Numbered from the stretch's first letter, positions 30,546 to 43,689 are shown. The stretch is DNA of 64,000 nt from Onthophagus taurus (GCF_036711975.1 NC_091971.1:15879501-15943500), one strand, 5' to 3'. The notes: a model not told the origin generated them from the sequence alone. Numbers and translations: made by a program.

Positions 30546-32100
30546 TAAGAACCACTTGTAAGAAATGTCAAATTAAATAGGTGATTTTTGAAAATTTAGG
30601 TGAGATGGAACGTTGATTACTCTCTTAAGCTTATAATTTGGTACAAACCAACCTCAAAACCTTCTTTATAACCTCACCAAGTTTCATTTCTTAATTCCCA
30701 ACCGCTTTTGAGAAAAATTGTTTGATTAACCTCACTTTTAAGAAATGTCAAATTAAATATGTAGGTAATTTTCAAAAATTTTTATAAAATGGAACAATAC
30801 CCTGGAAGCTTGTAATTCGGAACAAGCCAACCTCAAACCCTCCTTTATAACCTCACCAAGTTTCATTGTTTAATTCCTAACCGCTTTGGAGAAAATAATT
30901 TTTTCATTAACCTCACTTTTAACAAATGTCAAATTAAATAGTATGATTTTCAAAAATTTGCATGAAATGAAACAATAATCCCGGAAGCTTGTAATTTGGT
31001 ACAAACTAACCTAAAACCCTCCTTTATAACCTCACAAAGTTTAATTTCTTAATTCCCAACCGCTTTTGAGAAAAATTGTTTGATTAACCGCACTTTTAAG
31101 AAATGTCAAATTAAATATGTAGGTAATTTTCAAAAATTTGTATGAAATGGAACGATACCCTGGAAGCTTGTAATTTGGTACAAGCCAACCTCAAACCCTC
31201 CTTTATAACCTCACCAAGTTTCATTTCTTAATTCCTAACCGCTTTGGAGAAAATAATTTTTTCATTAACCTCACTTTTAACAAATGTCAAATTAAATAGT
31301 ATGATTTTCAAAAATTTGCATGAAATGAAACAATAATCCCGGAAGCTTGTACAATTTGGTACAAACTAACCTAAAACCCTCCTTTATAACCTCACAAAGT
31401 TTCATTTCTTAATTCCTAACCGTTATGGAGAAAGTAATTTTATCTACAACTATTGCATTATTTATTCATTATACATTTGATTTTCGACGGGTAATGACAT
31501 GCATTACTCATTACTGATAAAGTGTTGAATAATGACGCCATTATTCCACAGTTCTGACACGGCCTACCAATCAAAAAATAAAATATTAACAGACATGACA
31601 ACTTTCTTATATTGAGGTTATGTCTGAAATGTCTATCAAGTTTATTTTTTTCTCTTTTTTTGATCTTTTTTTTCAAAATTAAATAATTGTAGATAAAGTA
31701 TAGTATTCAACTTGCGTATAATGGATGTTACCCACTCAGATTACAACACTCGCTCATTTCGCTCGTTCGTGTTGCAACTTCATCTTCGTGGGTACGCTTG
31801 TTGAATAATATATTATTTTTTTACTTCATTTTCGCCAAAAATCAAATGAAATATGTAGGTGGTCTTTAAAAATTTATTCAAAATAAACTGGTAAGGTTAC
31901 CAGGAAGCTTGTAATTTGGTACAACTTAAAATCAAACGTTCCTTTATAACTTCAAAACGTTATATTTCTTAATTCCTAGCCGTTATGAAGGAAATAATTT
32001 TTTTCAAACGTCAAATAAAGTACACGTAGGTACATTTAAAAAATAATCAGGTAACCCTGAAAGCTCATAATTTGGTACAACCGAACCTAAAATGTTTTTA
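30546..32100. repeat. Satellite B: ~180-bp units alternating as a dimer, interrupted
   Basis: The landmark AAATGTCAAATTAAATA recurs near 30565, 30745, 30925, 31102 and 31286, about 176-184 bp apart. Units 2 and 4 share ACCCTGGAAGCTTGTAAT, whereas units 3 and 5 share AATCCCGGAAGCTTGTA, so the array alternates two monomer types (about 360-bp period). After an insertion at 31443-31815, two more diverged units run from about 31830 to 32100. Confidence 0.85.
31443..31815. repeat. Small inverted-repeat element, copy 1
   Basis: It starts ATCTACAACTATTGCATTAT and an inverted AATAATTGTAGAT lies at about 31684-31697. It is followed by TTCAACTTGCGTATAATGG, then a CGCTC-rich hairpin (CAACACTCGCTC...CTCGTTCGTGTTG) and GTTGAATAATATATTA. 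The same layout recurs at 32098-32395. It interrupts satellite B. It is non-coding. Confidence 0.65.
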
Positions 32101-32395
32101 TCTACAACTATTGAATTATCTATTCATTATACATTTGATTTTTGACGGGTAATGACACGCATTACTCATGACTGATAAAGTGTTGAATAATGAAGCCATT
32201 ATTCCACAGTTTTTTTGATTTTTTTTTCAAAATTAATTAGTTGTAGATAAAGTATAGTATTCAACTTGCGTATAATGGATGTTACCCACTCAGATTACAA
32301 CACTCGCTCGCTTCTCTCGCTCGTGTTGCAACTTCATCTTCGTGGGTAACAGCCGCCATTATACGCTTATTGAATAATATACTATTTTTATATCG
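32098..32395. repeat. Small inverted-repeat element, copy 2 (deleted)
   Basis: It begins ATCTACAACTATTGAATTAT and continues with AGTTGTAGATAAAGTATAG at about 32229, lacking about 100 bp of copy 1. Then come the same TTGCGTATAATGG, the CGCTC hairpin and a mirrored CCATTATACGC at about 32355. The GCGTATAATGG / CCATTATACGC pair encloses the hairpin, so this part is itself palindromic. Confidence 0.65.
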
Positions 32396-33059
32396 TGATC
32401 TGCTTCTCTATTAGGTACTTATTGCTCCCTGCTATAAAACGGCTTAGCATGATCGTAATAATGTCCGCTTTAAAAAGCTTTAGTTTTTTGCAGACATTTA
32501 GCAGCTAGCTTATGGTGTTAATCGATAATGTATTTGATATTTGACCACGACTGTAAAATTCAATTTGTCGAAAATCGGCGCCTTGAGATCAGCACCATCT
32601 CTGTCCTTTCTGCTACCATGAATATAATGCGGTGTGCCTGGAGAACACTATTTATGTCTTTTTGGTAACCTAGTTTAGGCTTACGTGACCCCTTTCATCA
32701 TTTTTCTGGTTTTTGGACGTTTAGAGGCATTATAAGTTTACAGACTATCTGTAAAAATTGTTGCTGATTATCCGTATTAGATAGTGTGAAGCTTATTATT
32801 TTTCCAATGATCGGAGAATTCTTTCCCATCTTTCCGCGTTGAAAGTGTTTTATGCATTTATAGTAATAGGTCTGGATATGATTTATTCCTTACGCTTCAT
32901 TGATGCATGCACTTGTAATATTTCATCAATGGCCTCAGTAATCATCCTTTTTCACCTGAATCCGATATTATCCGTTGATTTCCAGGTTTTTTTCCTTTTC
33001 GACATAGGCCAATCAAACGCTTTTCTTGTAAGATGATCACCACTATCCATATCAAGCCA

Positions 33060-33385
33060 TTTTTTTAAAATCCGGCCGGATACCGGATAGTTATCAAATA
33101 TCTAGCTTTGGCAGGATATTAAAAATCTAATACTTAGTACTCCACCATTCCCAGGAATTAGTATATCTTTTAGGTGTTGGACACTGCAGATAATAATCAA
33201 GTTCAACCCCAATAGCACTTTTTTCATTTAATACAACTTTATTTATATCAGGTTTGTCATTAGCAACCTCATTGTAACAATCCCAATACGATATATAAAA
33301 TCTTTTGTTGCAGTCTTCCAGCTCCAACCTAAAACTGAAACAGATGTCAGTCTCCGGATTATTGTCTGTTAGTCCGTTCATACTT
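33060..33385 (-). mobile_element. hAT-like transposase fragment (tentative)
   Basis: A minus-strand frame of 84 codons (33381-33127) ends with SAIGVELDYYLQCPTPKRYT, then NSWEWWSTKY and a stop. The order acidic EL..YL, a short spacer, then W-x-WW resembles the C-terminal dimerisation region of hAT transposases. The conserved part that should follow is not evident. CCGGAT repeats next to it (33066-33095) match the patch at 23.9 kb. From 32400 to 33060 I see nothing recognisable. Confidence 0.4.
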
Positions 33386-33879
33386 TTAAACTAAAAACAT
33401 TTTGGTGGGTTTCTACTATCTGTTCTTGTATATTTCGTTTCCCCGCAGTTAAAGTAAACTTTGTCATAATACCAGCAAAGGTTCTGCTACTTAATTAATC
33501 TTAAGCTGCTTAAGCTGGATGATAGGGTTTTGTTAGCAGTTTGGCATTCTGCCATATCATGTTTATCTCTGTGTCTTTCAGAGTAGAAGGACCAATGACA
33601 GATAATTAAATGCCTTCGCTAGGTCATAAAACCAATAGATAATTTATTCTCAAAGCACCTTCCACTCGATCCATAGTTGCAGCCGACGTTGATGTCTCAC
33701 TTCTAAACTCAAACAGAATTATATTATCATATTCAAGCACAAACTTGTTATTCAAAAACATAATCATTTATCATCCATAGTAAGCCCTTTCATAAATAAA
33801 GGTAATCAACGATCACTTCGTACACAAAAAGGGGAGAAAACTAAATTGATCATAGTTCTACTAGTAAATACATACATAC

Positions 33880-36410
33880 TAATTAGTTACTTATTTTTAA
33901 CACTAAATTAAACTAGATAATGATTTGCAGCTTTTCCCAGTGGTCCAGTCTGCTTTACCCATAATAATAGATAAATATTGTCATATTTTTACCGTTTTAA
34001 GACCAAAACACAAAAACGCGCACACTGCGATACTCGGAACACACGTTGTTTTTGTTATAATTCCGCACTATTGCTCGCGTTTGAATCGACTAGGGCACTA
34101 GGTCACTAAATCGAACGGCTTCATCCTCTGAAGGCGACGCAGGACATCCTCGTTGTCGAGAAGCTGGATGGCCTCGATGATGGGATGATCGTGCATTCTC
34201 TTCTCATGTTTACATGCAAATGATGCAATTTCTGATGACACCGATGCTACTTTCAAGTCGCGATCGAGGTCGGTGTTTCTTATATACCAGGGTGCATTCA
34301 CTATGCACCTTAGCACTTTGTTCGGGAATCTTTGAATCAGACTTGCATTTGTCTTGCAGGTACAACCCCACAGTTGGATTCAGTATGTCCTTTTTGGTTT
34401 TAATACTTGTTTGTATATTAACAACTTGTTTCTTAGTGATAGCGTTGATTTTCTGCCAATAAGCCAATATAGTTGTCTAAATTTGATATCAAGTTCCTCA
34501 CGTTTTTTTTTTGACGTGAGCTTTCCATTTGAGTTTGGCATCCAGCGCCATACCAAGATATTTTGCGGTGTCGGCGTAAGGGACTGCATTGCCATTTATG
34601 TGTACTGGGACATAGTTTACTTTCTTGTAAGTAAAGTTTATGTATGTCGATTTATTTGCATTTAGTTTTCTATTGAATTTAATGCCAACTGTAACTTATT
34701 TGCTGCAACTACTTAATTTTCTGCAACAGCCAAGATCGCTGTGTCGTCTGCGAATGTAGCTGTTAAAGTTTCTGGTACCTGAGGAAGGTCGAATGTGTAG
34801 AGTAAGTACAATGTTGGGCCAAGCACACTTCCTTGAGGAATTCCGGCTCGTATTTCATGTATTGGTGAATAAGCGTTTTCGTATTTTACTCTAAAATATC
34901 GATCAGAAAGATATGATTTTAATAGTTGACTATACGTTGATGGTAGTATTTGGTCTAGTTTGTAATTTAAACCATCTAACCAGACTTTGTCGAAAGCTTG
35001 TGCAACATCCAAAAATACGGCAGAGCAGACTTTATTTTCTTCCATTGCTATTTCGATAGTATTCGTTATTCTATGCACTTGGTCTATTGTTGCATGTTTA
35101 TTCCGAAACCCAAATTGATGTGTTGGTATTAGGGCTTTTTCTTCTATGACAGGTTTTAGTCTTTTTAATAGTAATTTTTCAAGCAGTTTTGATAGTAAGG
35201 GTAATAATGAGATTGGCCTATATGATGTAACATCTGTGGGGGGTTTACCAGGTTTTGATATCATTATTATTTCAGCAACTTTCCATATGCTTGGGAAGTA
35301 TTTCTGTTTAAAAGCAGCATTAATTATGTGTAATAGTTTTGTAATCGCCCGTTTTGGTAGATGTTTCAATGTTTCTCCATTAATTAGGTCATACCCCACT
35401 GATTTCTTTACATTTAGTTTTTGTATCTGCTGATCACTTTGAAATACGCTAGGGACACTATTTAGCATAGTTGTTGCACTGTCTGATGTAAAAGTTTCTT
35501 TCAGATGTTCAGCAAACAAATTAACTTTTTCTTGATTGCTCTTAGCCCAATTTCCATTATTATTTCGAATTGGAGGTGTATGTGTTTTTGGAACTTTAAG
35601 CTTTTTTGTTGCCTTCCACAGAGAATAATTAGTACTGGCATCGTCAGTAAGGTCTTTTAAGTACTTTTGAATATTATTTTCTTTGTGGCTATCTGTTAAT
35701 GCCCTTAATTCGGCTGTTATTTTATTTAATTTAGTTTTATCAGTAGGAATTCTATTGGTTTGCCATTTCTTTCTTGCTTTCCGTTTTTCTGCAATTTTGT
35801 CTCTAATGAATTTAGGATAAATATTAGATTTAGGTTTTGGTGTTAAAGTTGGTGTTGAGGCCCAAGCTGCGTTTTGTATGTCTTTTAAGAACTTTTCTAC
35901 TTCATTGTCAATGTCTTCGTTTGTTTTCATAAGAGCATTAAGATGAATTTTATTATCTAATGTTTGTTGAAATAGATTCCAATTAGTGAGTTTATTAGTT
36001 AGTGATAAAAAGGGTTCTTTGTTACATACTTTGTTATTTAGAGTAATAATTACTGGTGAGTGATCTGAGTCCAGCCCTAGCTCTTCTTCTATGTTTACGA
36101 AGTTAAGCGAAATATTTTTCGTAATAAAAAAATCAAGCCAGTCTGGAATTTTACTTTTATCTGTTGGCCAGTAAGTTGGCTTCCCAGTGGAGAGCACCTC
36201 ACAATTTAGGGCCTCTATTGCATGGTTCAGTTCTCTTCCTTTTGTATTTGTCAAGCGAGAACCCCAAAACATATGTTTTGCATTAAAGTCTCCTCCAAGT
36301 ATAAGTTTGTTGTCGAGATGTAGTAGAATTTCCTGATAATCTTCTCTTCTGAGGTTATGTCTCGGTGGTATGAGTTTCGGAGATAAGACATATATCAATA
36401 TTGTTTTCTT
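33880..36410 (-). mobile_element. Jockey-like LINE, long 5'-truncated copy
   Basis: The minus-strand ORF 36398-34713 (561 codons) carries the end of an apurinic endonuclease domain ([18 protein letters not shown]) and a reverse transcriptase: [60 protein letters not shown] and the catalytic FADD. The frame then breaks near 34713 and continues to about 34098 ([14 protein letters not shown], a C-terminal CTCKTNASLIQRFPNKVLR region, and the terminus). The start is truncated at about 36400. A related dead copy lies in the CSN6 intron. Frameshifts after the RT suggest inactivity, but this is the best preserved LINE here. Confidence 0.93.
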
Positions 36411-36414
36411 TAAG

Positions 36415-37200
36415 TATTTACTAGGTGTTATACAATTGTGCTATGCATAATATAGAAAAAAAAAATAGTTCTACTAGTATTGCTGACCATATATGGTTTA
36501 TGATATGATCAATTCTAAGTCTAAATATTTTAGTTGGAATCGTAATATTTGAACTGGTGCTGTACAGTTTGGAAACTAATTTTTATTTTAAAACTCTGAG
36601 GGAATTATTAGATGATGTGTTTCATGAAAGATTAGAAATGGGTTATTAGCAGGATAGAACTCTGCGCATTATACAGCTTAAGGTATAGTTGACTAACACT
36701 TCTTGAGCTCACTCCAGAAGATCTTTTTCTTTGGAAATGAACATTTTACGTGTAATTAAAAATGAAAGAAAATTGGTTGGTCAGTGTGAATTATTCATGT
36801 GCTGGTTGATGAATCTTATGATAAACTTCGAACAATAAATAAAAATGCAACTTGATTCTGAGGCACCATCAGTTAGTTCTAAATATCTTTCATTTTGATT
36901 TAAATTTGAATGGTGATTTCCTTGTATTTTGTTCCTTCCATACATTTTTTATACCTTTTGTCTCACCCTGTATAATAAACTTTCCAAGTTGATTTAACTA
37001 GCCAAAAGTTCAACGTCCATAGATAATTATGATGGACTATAAATGAGTTTAAATGAGAGTATGGTTACTTTCTCACCATTTCTTTTTAATGTTAGAGAAT
37101 GTAAAAATTAATTTAATAAGAATGTTTTATTTATTAAAAACTAAAATATACAAAAAAAAATTATTAAAGCTAGGATAAATATAGTAAAGTGATTGCAATT
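36415..37200. other. Gene-free spacer between LINE and JHBP gene 2
   Basis: AT-rich sequence without a supported frame. A CACCCTGTATAATAAAC end-like sequence lies at about 36965, matching the terminus type of the IS630-like copy at 45.08 kb, but I find no partner. Confidence 0.45.
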
Positions 37201-37212
37201 TTTCGATATCTT

Positions 37213-39066
37213 TTAGGATTGAGTTGTTTTAGGTACATAAAAAACGTCCAAAGGAATATGAGTTAACAATTGGTTCGCTATTCCTTGGAACAGTGACGAT
37301 AATTTACTTCTTAGTTGCGGTGTCATTAAATGAAGAACTTCTTGGCCGTTTTCTCTTAAGAACAAATTCATTGCTTCAACTATAAAAGAAAACAATTATT
37401 AATTAAAAAACTAAATAATAACGACACACATAAACTTTCTAGAAGACGTAAAAGAAGAAAATCTTTTCTTATTTTCGTGTTCAAAACGTAAATATACACT
37501 GCGTGGAGTGGAAGTAATTTTAAAATTCGAAAGTTTGTACGTTTAAACTCTTAAATATTAAGCAATCCTAGAGTGGACCAGGTTTTCTTGCATTCGTTCT
37601 CAAAAGCAGAACAAACAAAAACAAAACGTTACCGGATTTATCAAACTTAACGTATTTATAAATTTTTGTTTTGGTTTTATTTCGACCATGAATTTAAGCA
37701 ATTGAAGTAACTTAGTTAGTATTCATGTTTGATTTTTTTAAATCTAATCGTGTCAAGAGCATTGAAGAAAAAATAAATCTATTGTGATAAATCCAACTTT
37801 AACTTTCTATTTACATTACATCCAACGTGCGATTATTGTTGCTAAAATGTGATTATCCAAACAAAAAAAGAAAAAAATCGAAACTTACCTAAAATGCGGC
37901 TATTTCTAAACACGTTTTTTACACTCATATTGATGTTACCAACTTCCATATCGAAATTTAATTTATCAACGTGAAGATATTTTTTGTTTTCTTTAAAATT
38001 TTGACTTATTGTGCCGCTAACTTGGGCTTTTACATCCTCTGGAAATAATTTTATTAAATTAATGATTTTTATATAAAAATTATGTTATTACTAAATCTTC
38101 CATGAAAAGTTCCTTTTCCACTTGCTGGGAGAATTAATAAAACCCCACTGCTCGCATATTGTGAGTTTATTCTTAATTCTGGAAGGAAAACTTCGGCGTG
38201 GAAAGGTTTTCCATTTTCACTCAATCTATTTATAACAAAATCAATTTGAATTTTGTATTAAACGTCTGTTTTATAAAATAAAACTTGTAGAGAGTTTTAT
38301 TTTATTAAACACACATAAATTCCTTTACTTTAAAGTTTTAACCGTAAAATTACTAGCTCCGTAGATATCAATATCGCTTAAAGTAACTTTATATCCATTA
38401 GGCCCAGTTGTTAAAGACAACGATAATTCCTCCATTCTAAAAGGTTCCACCGATGGTAATTCAATTTCTTTAATGCCACTCGCTAAATACGGTTGTAAAT
38501 GATGTAAAGAGTTAATAAAACATGTTATAATTTTTGGATCCCCTTCGTGACATTGTTTAACGTAAGGTGCTAAAAGAGAATTGGCTTAATTATTTTAGTG
38601 AAGCAATACGAGAAACTTTTAATTACAATCAATTAATTTCTAAATTTCTTAACGCAAAACCACATTTCTTATGTAATTAAAATAAATAAATAAATAAAGA
38701 TTTACAACTAAAATAATAAAAAAGAAAAAAGTTAAACATTTTTCGATTAATTACATAAAAATTACATAATAACTAAAAATGATGTCTACAGGTCAAATTC
38801 GGACGCTTTCGATTTCTTCTTAAAAAAGATCTACCATCGATGAAAGAGAAATGGTGAAAGTCAGTAATTAACCGAGTAAATTAGAGATTGTTATTAAAAC
38901 ACATTTTGAAATTAGAAGTCAATTTAAAAAAGAAAATTGGAGTTATCGATATTTATTTAATCAAAATTTTTTAATTTCTTCTAATACATAACTTACGAAT
39001 GGTATCTGAATTAGCATCTCCGAAAACTTCGAATAGAAATAAACCAACGAACGCTGCAAAGAACAT
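37213..39066 (-). CDS. Takeout/JHBP-family secreted protein 2, five exons
   Basis: Exons in coding order: 39066-38997, 38569-38329, 38225-38092, 38038-37889 and 37379-37213; phases agree and give 253 residues. MFFAAFVGLFLFEVFGDA is a signal peptide. The family cysteines are in PPYVKQCHEGDPKIITCFIN, followed by LASGIKEIELPSVEPF, TTGPNGYKV, and the beta-rich body (LHVDKLNFDMEVGNINMSVK), ending LLTHIPLDVFY. The exon layout and intron phases mirror those of gene 1 exactly, so they are paralogues. It is expected to be a secreted carrier of hydrophobic ligands; the ligand is unknown. Intact. Confidence 0.92.
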
Positions 39067-39639
39067 TTTCACTCGTTCACAACCGTTTGGTGAATGGAAC
39101 ACGAAAGTTTCAATTTATTTCACACTAAGAAAGGTGGTAAGTCACCGGATTATATTGCAACGATGATGTTGGCTATTTAATGTTTCAGTGACAAATGGAA
39201 TGAAACATCCATATATAAAACTTGTCTATAACTTTCTCCTATTGTACTCCGCGTTGATTGATTCTAAGAAAAATTCTTCTGTAAAAGAAGATATTTAGTT
39301 AGAACCCAAAAAAGATTATTATAAACAATTTTAATGTCGATTTTGAAATGATTTTATTGCGAAATGTATAAAAATTTATTAAAAGAAGATTTAAATATTG
39401 AAAATAAAGATTAAGCAACTAAATTTAATTTAGTGCTTTTTAAGTTGTCTAAAAAGTTAAAATACTTAAATTGCAATATTTATTAAACGATCTATTTTTT
39501 AGGATAAACAATTATTTGAGAAAATAAATCGTTACAACAATTTTATTGTGGATATTTTTACTGATTAATGATTTTATGATCTTTCCATTAATAACAAGGC
39601 AACTAAATATGATCTTAAGTTTGATGGGTTGCCTCAAAT

Positions 39640-41380
39640 TTGAGTTCCTCGGTTAAAAGTCATTCAGATCCTTTGGGGAGATAAACTGCGACCAAAAAAT
39701 CGATAATCTGATACAAAGTACAGTTTTCTGCGTGTTGGATATCCATAAAGCATATCAGCATTTAATGATGGATATAGATGCTCAATAATTACAAACATTT
39801 TCAACTCATCGAGGTTCATAGAGGCTTGCTTTTGGAATTAAAACAGCCCCTAACGAATTCCAAAAATGGTACAGGGAGAAATGCAACCTTTTCGCCTCCT
39901 CCATAAGTTATTTGTGTCACGAAGTCAGCTCAACCGGTACCCAGAAGACTCCAGAGAAGTATGAGCGTTTGTCAAAATTTATCCAAAATGTGGCGTCAAT
40001 ACTGCACCCCATTTATCAAATGTTGAAGAGTCAAGTGGACCACCGCTTGTGAAGCATTCTTACGAATCAAGAAAGAAATTGCTATCAACCAAGTACTGGT
40101 GCGATATAATCCGAAATTACCACTAATACTGGCCATAGATGCCAGCTTAGTAGGTCTATCTGCAGTCTTGTCTCATATCATTGCTCTGGACGAACGGCCC
40201 ATCGCTTTCGCTAGCAGATCTCTCACAGCAGCTAAAAAGAATTACTACCAGTTGGATAAAGAAGCCACCGCCATTTATTGGAAATTTCAAAAATGTTTCG
40301 TATACATCTATGGCCGCAAATTCACATTGATTACAGACAACAAACCGTTGACTCATATTTTTGCTTTTAGACAAAGATCTCGTAAAATCATGTCCCAAAA
40401 CACCAACAGACTACCGTTACATAAATGGAATATTCTAGAGGAAGTATGGCAAAGAGTGCATATGGATTATGCAAGTTCTTTTCAAGGGCACTTCTTTTTT
40501 ATTATGGTGGATGCTAAGTCTAAATGGCCAGAAATAATAACTACAACAACAGCTCCAACAACAGCATCAATCCTGTATATGATGAAGGAGCTCTTGGACA
40601 GAACAGGTCTACCATAAATTTTAATTTCTGATAATGCGACAATTTTCAAATTCCAAGAGTTCCTGAATTTCTACAATAGAAATGGTATTTGTCAGAATTT
40701 CATCGCACTAGGACATCCAGCTACAAACTGTCAGACAGAAAGGTATGTCGCAACTTTAAAAAAGCACCTAAAAGCAATGTTCTACGAATCAAAAAGAATG
40801 AGAAGCTTTATGAGATGTTGCTAAGATACAGTGCAACATCACTAACCGGACCAGACAAAATCCCATCAGAATTATTATGAAGAGAAATTTAGGAACAAGA
40901 ATTGGATTTGTTACGGTATCGAGACTCTATTAAAAACAATGCTGCCCAAACAGTCGTAAGCAAGGAATTTCGCCATCCAGAAATTATTCTGCATCAATCC
41001 TATGAAAACTAGGAACAATAGTTGAGAAACTGGGGAAATTGCATTACTTAGTAAAGTTAGTAACAGAGATCTGAAGTAGAGAAAATGGTCTCAATTACTA
41101 ATGATGACAATATGACATCTCCGACTTAAATCTTAATAAAACCTGTCGTGTCACCAGAAGCAGAAAATAATACTCCCCCTAGAGAAATGACAAAAATGAC
41201 TAAAGCTGATACACAATAATCTATGACAAAACCCACAGGAAATTTGAACAGCAGCACATGCATCCAGAACCATCAAAAGTTTCAAGGCAATCACCAAAAA
41301 TTCCAAAACCTGTAAGCCCAGTACTGAAAAAATCAACTAGACAACGACAATCAGTAGTAAGAATGAATTTGTAAAATTAT
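39640..41380 (+). mobile_element. Ty3/gypsy-type retrotransposon pol relic
   Basis: The parts stand in pol order with stops between them: an RT fragment (LDIHKAYQHLMMDID, later GIKTAPNEFQKWY; 39730-39890), an RNase H fragment (LILAIDASLVGLSAVLSH, DKEATAIYWK, LITDNKPL; 40099-40380) and an integrase core (HMDYASSFQGHFFFIMVDAK, then ALGHPATNCQTER). The longest open part is 40099-40617. No long terminal repeats are visible, so this is an internal fragment of an old copy. The left 39.07-39.64 kb is JHBP gene 2 upstream DNA with nothing notable. Confidence 0.85.
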
Positions 41381-41419
41381 AGTTATTGCAAATTAAATCA
41401 TTTTGTTTCGTTTATTACG

Positions 41420-41560
41420 CCTAGGAGAATTATAGTTCTAGTTTTAATTTAATAAAAATATGCTACACAGTGATATGTTATGCTAACTAACTTTACCGAG
41501 CATTATCACTAGAACTAACATAAGACGTAGAACTAGAATCATTCGGGTTACAGAATCAGA
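41420..41560. repeat. CTAG-type hairpin repeat, single copy
   Basis: TTATAGTTCTAGTTTTAATTT, a spacer with ATGCTACACAGTGATATG, then ACATAAGACGTAGAACTAGAA and TCATTCGGGTT. The spacer resembles that at about 6065-6100 (ATGCTATAATAGTGATATTT), so the same family is present. Confidence 0.65.
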
Positions 41561-41628
41561 TGCTGTTTGTATTTATTTTGTATGAGGCGAGATGTTTCTT
41601 TAACTTTTTTGTTCCAGTCAACTATATA

Positions 41629-43046
41629 CACTGTTGGAAATAATTCACGAGCACACCCTATATAATCTAAACGCGTGAAGATAAATCCATAATATTTACG
41701 GAGCACAAAGGTTTACTGTAGACGAGTTTATTCAGCGAGTTTCGAGTTGTTCCGTCGCGGCATTGTTGACTGAGTCGCCCTTCCAAGTGGAACATTCCGT
41801 CACTATGGAGACCGAAGTGGATGGAAAATACCGGTTGTTTTTAGTGTGGTGTGAGGGACCACATTATTATCGTACTCTGTGCGCAATAGATGGGCGATCG
41901 CGTTACTTAAGCGAGGAATATTTGTGGGTATGCACATTGAGGGTGTATCGTTCCGTGAAATTGCGCGTCATCTCGAGTGGTCGTTATCGGCAGTGCAACG
42001 GGCATGGCGAGAATGGTCTGAGGTAGGACATAGGTACCTTCAGCCGCGGCCGGGACGGCCCTGCGCGACCCCAGCACACGAGGATCGCGCTCTTGTGCTC
42101 AGCGCTTTACCGTCGTGTGCGGCCTCCTCAAGGCAACTTGGAGCTGTTTGGCCACCGGTGGGGGAAGGCGCACTCACTACGCGAACTGTACGGCGGCGTT
42201 TGGTAGATAGTGGACTACGCGCGCGTCGTGCAATACAGCGGATTCCAGTAACACCCGAGCACCGCAGCATACGTCACGAGTGGGTCGACGCTAAGCATTA
42301 GTGGGTTATCGAGTAGAGGGACATTTTGTTTTCCGACGAATCAAGATTCGAATTGAGCACCGGTGATGTGCGAATTTTAGTTCGTCGGAGACGTGGTGAT
42401 CGTCTACTCGAGCAGTGCGTGCAAGAACGCCCTATCCACCGACAACCGAGCATTGTGGTATGGGGTGCTATTACACATGGTGGACGTACACGTCTGCAGC
42501 GTGCATAGCAAACCATGACGGGTCAACGATACGTAGATGAGATGCTACGGTCCGTTGTGCTTCCCTATGTTCGGCGGCGCCCAGGTCTGCTATACATGCA
42601 CGACAACGTCCGAACGCACATCGGGCGTATTGTACAGACCTTTGTGGAAGAGCACCGTATACGAATGCTTCCTAGGCCAGCTCGTTTTCCGGATCTGAAT
42701 CCAATCGAACATGTTTAGGACATGACTGGTCGGAGACTTTAACGTTATCCGACTTCCCCGGCTAACGTTGAGGAGCTATGGAGGCGAGTTGAGGTGGCAT
42801 GGTTGGCCATCCCACTCGCTACAATACAGCGACTTATAGACTACATGCCACGTCATGTAGCGATGGTACGCGAAGCTTACGGAGGATACTCTCGCTATTA
42901 ATGTTTCTCCTCCCAGCAGAGTTGAGCCGCTCTCCATGTGAGAGTAAATTACACTACTTTAGTACTACTTCCATACCAAATTTTATTCCGGTAGATACAC
43001 GCGTTCAGATTATACAGGGTGTGCTCGTGAATTATTTCCAACAGTG
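41629..43046 (+). mobile_element. Tc1-like transposon, full-length copy with dead transposase
   Basis: It is 1418 bp long with 49-bp terminal inverted repeats (41629-41677 and 42998-43046) that differ at about two positions, and TA on both sides (41627-41628 and 43047-43048). The transposase is mostly one frame from 41879 on: helix-turn-helix (GMHIEGVSFREIARHLEWSL), RPGRPCATP, RTVRRRLVDSGL, FSDESRFEL (first Asp), MHDNVRTH (second Asp), and PDLNPIEHV (Glu). The second Asp and the Glu are separated by 34 residues, the DD34E spacing of Tc1. In-frame stops at about 42299, 42506 and 42717 inactivate it; the start is out of frame. Confidence 0.95.
42998..43046. repeat. Right terminal inverted repeat of the Tc1 copy
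   Basis: The complement of the 49-bp left repeat at 41629-41677. Its outer 30 bp are also nearly the same at the ends of the copies at 4082-4639 and 27295-28443, which defines the family. Confidence 0.92.
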
Positions 43047-43689
43047 TACTTTCATATGCAATTTTGTCATACTCACTTCCGTCAACATCATTTACAATTA
43101 AAATAGGTAGTGAAGAAATCTTCACTACATTAATAGTGAACGAATCTTCTGTGCTGCTTAAGTATTTAAGGAACTTTACCAACTGCCTGTGCTCCAACTT
43201 CGTTTTTAAAATAAATTTTGCTGCTTGTACAATACAAAACTTTTGTAAGCTATACAGCTTGAGTTAGTAGGTATTTCTTTAATTTTAAAACTAAAACGAC
43301 ATAAAATGTCAAATTTGCTGGAATCTCCAAAATCGAAACTGCAGTCTACAGTATTGACACGAATAGAAACTGCATCATGTCACATTGACCTCTAACTTGC
43401 GTTTAATCAATTTACTTTACATACTTTCAATATGTCAAAACGATTCATTAAATAAACTGATTACAATTAAGAGCCACAATAGTGAAGAAGTATTTACCAC
43501 TACGCATAGCATGATGATGGACAAGAGTTCAAGATGACAACTTTAAAGTCAAGATGTTTTTAGAGCTTTAGATTTTTATTTACAGTCCAAATCGAACCTT
43601 GGCCTTTTGATGCTTCGCCTCCAAATCACTTCCTAGTTGCTACACTCCGGCAGGATCTATCACGGTAACCAACCTCAGTGGGAAACGAA

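Noticed and set aside
30546..31440. Regularly spaced repeats as a CRISPR-like array
   Set aside because: The whole ~180-bp unit is repeated, with no unique spacers, in eukaryotic DNA; it is a satellite.
34210..34467. Overlapping plus- and minus-strand frames around the LINE 3' end
   Set aside because: Minus-strand frames are LINE pieces; plus-strand ones are shadows without protein features.
35146..35433. Plus-strand 95-codon frame
   Set aside because: Antisense shadow of the LINE reverse transcriptase.
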